A DNA stretch of 53,905 nucleotides, from assembly GCA_030269625.1 (NCBI GenBank), contig JAJDFZ010000008.1:1-53905 (forward strand), written 5' to 3'. This document shows, piece after piece, positions 53,869 to 53,905 of this stretch. Source of the stretch: Oxalobacter sp. OttesenSCG-928-P03. GTDB lineage: Bacteria; Pseudomonadota; Gammaproteobacteria; Burkholderiales; Burkholderiaceae_D. The translations under genes and the position numbers were made by a program. Under the pieces are notes generated by a model. The model worked only from the letters and a program-made list of their open reading frames with translations, was not told the DNA's origin and searched no databases. Each line of letters starts with the position of its first letter. Position 1 is the first letter of the stretch.

Positions 53869-53905
53869 TCCTTTTTTATCGATAAACAGACCCGCCCAAA
53901 TAGAA

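Noticed and set aside
1-53905. CRISPR arrays, insertion sequences, prophage or integrase genes
   Set aside because: No regularly spaced repeats, transposase or integrase frames were found on either strand.

Overview
The window reads as the chromosome of an oxalate-degrading betaproteobacterium, most likely Oxalobacteraceae (Oxalobacter or a near relative). Reasons: it holds a complete oxalyl-CoA route (oxlT, frc, oxc) plus the glyoxylate-to-glycerate operon gcl-hyi-glxR-ttuD-pyk; it has the ahcY / small membrane protein / metF order with a SAH riboswitch seen in Burkholderiales; and it has a Burkholderiales-type porin. Compared from memory with the O. formigenes reference proteins, the Frc, Oxc and OxlT here look clearly diverged. 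They are either second copies or come from a distant species; the window cannot say which.

Layout. 1-5.2 kb: end of an asparaginase-like gene, an unknown gene, the GTPase rbgA, two tandem histone-deacetylase-fold hydrolases and the lytic transglycosylase mltB. 5.5-11.5 kb: housekeeping genes (HTH protein, argD, mnmE, sugE, ribBA-ribH-nusB). 11.5-14.3 kb: one-carbon/methyl cycle genes (metF, membrane protein, ahcY) behind a SAH riboswitch. 14.4-19.5 kb: oxalate block 1, with a formyl-THF hydrolase-like enzyme, frc, a divergent Crp/Fnr-type regulator and oxlT. 19.6-27.5 kb: a FlK-like thioesterase, then pyk-ttuD-glxR-hyi-gcl with a divergent LysR regulator. 27.5-31.1 kb: a tyrosine phenol-lyase relative, tRNA-Pro and two paralogous alpha/beta hydrolases. 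31.3-33.1 kb: oxc. 33.3-43.5 kb: ispB, a glycosyltransferase, a radical SAM protein, glmS, a porin, ribE-ribD, glyA and a tautomerase. 43.7-46.7 kb: a cheZ-cheA pair. 46.8-51.7 kb: osmC, a UPF0149 protein, an unusual permease-methyltransferase fusion, another methyltransferase and a tiny Cys-rich protein. 51.9-53.9 kb: an AT-rich accessory stretch with an Abi-type gene and a membrane-anchored unknown that runs to the window edge.

How it fits together. OxlT swaps oxalate for formate, Frc makes oxalyl-CoA from formyl-CoA and Oxc decarboxylates it. Gcl, Hyi, GlxR, TtuD and Pyk carry glyoxylate to 2-phosphoglycerate and pyruvate. The clearest new signal is regulatory: FNR-like palindromes (TTGAY-N4-RTCAA type) occur twice between frc and the regulator, once before oxlT and once before oxc. 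The regulator has an E-x-x-S-R recognition helix suited to such sites but lacks FNR's iron-sulfur cysteines. This suggests a dedicated oxalate regulon. Other points for a second look are the permease-methyltransferase fusion with an internal start, altered active-site residues in Gcl, Oxc and the tyrosine phenol-lyase relative, and repeated acidic motifs in CheZ.
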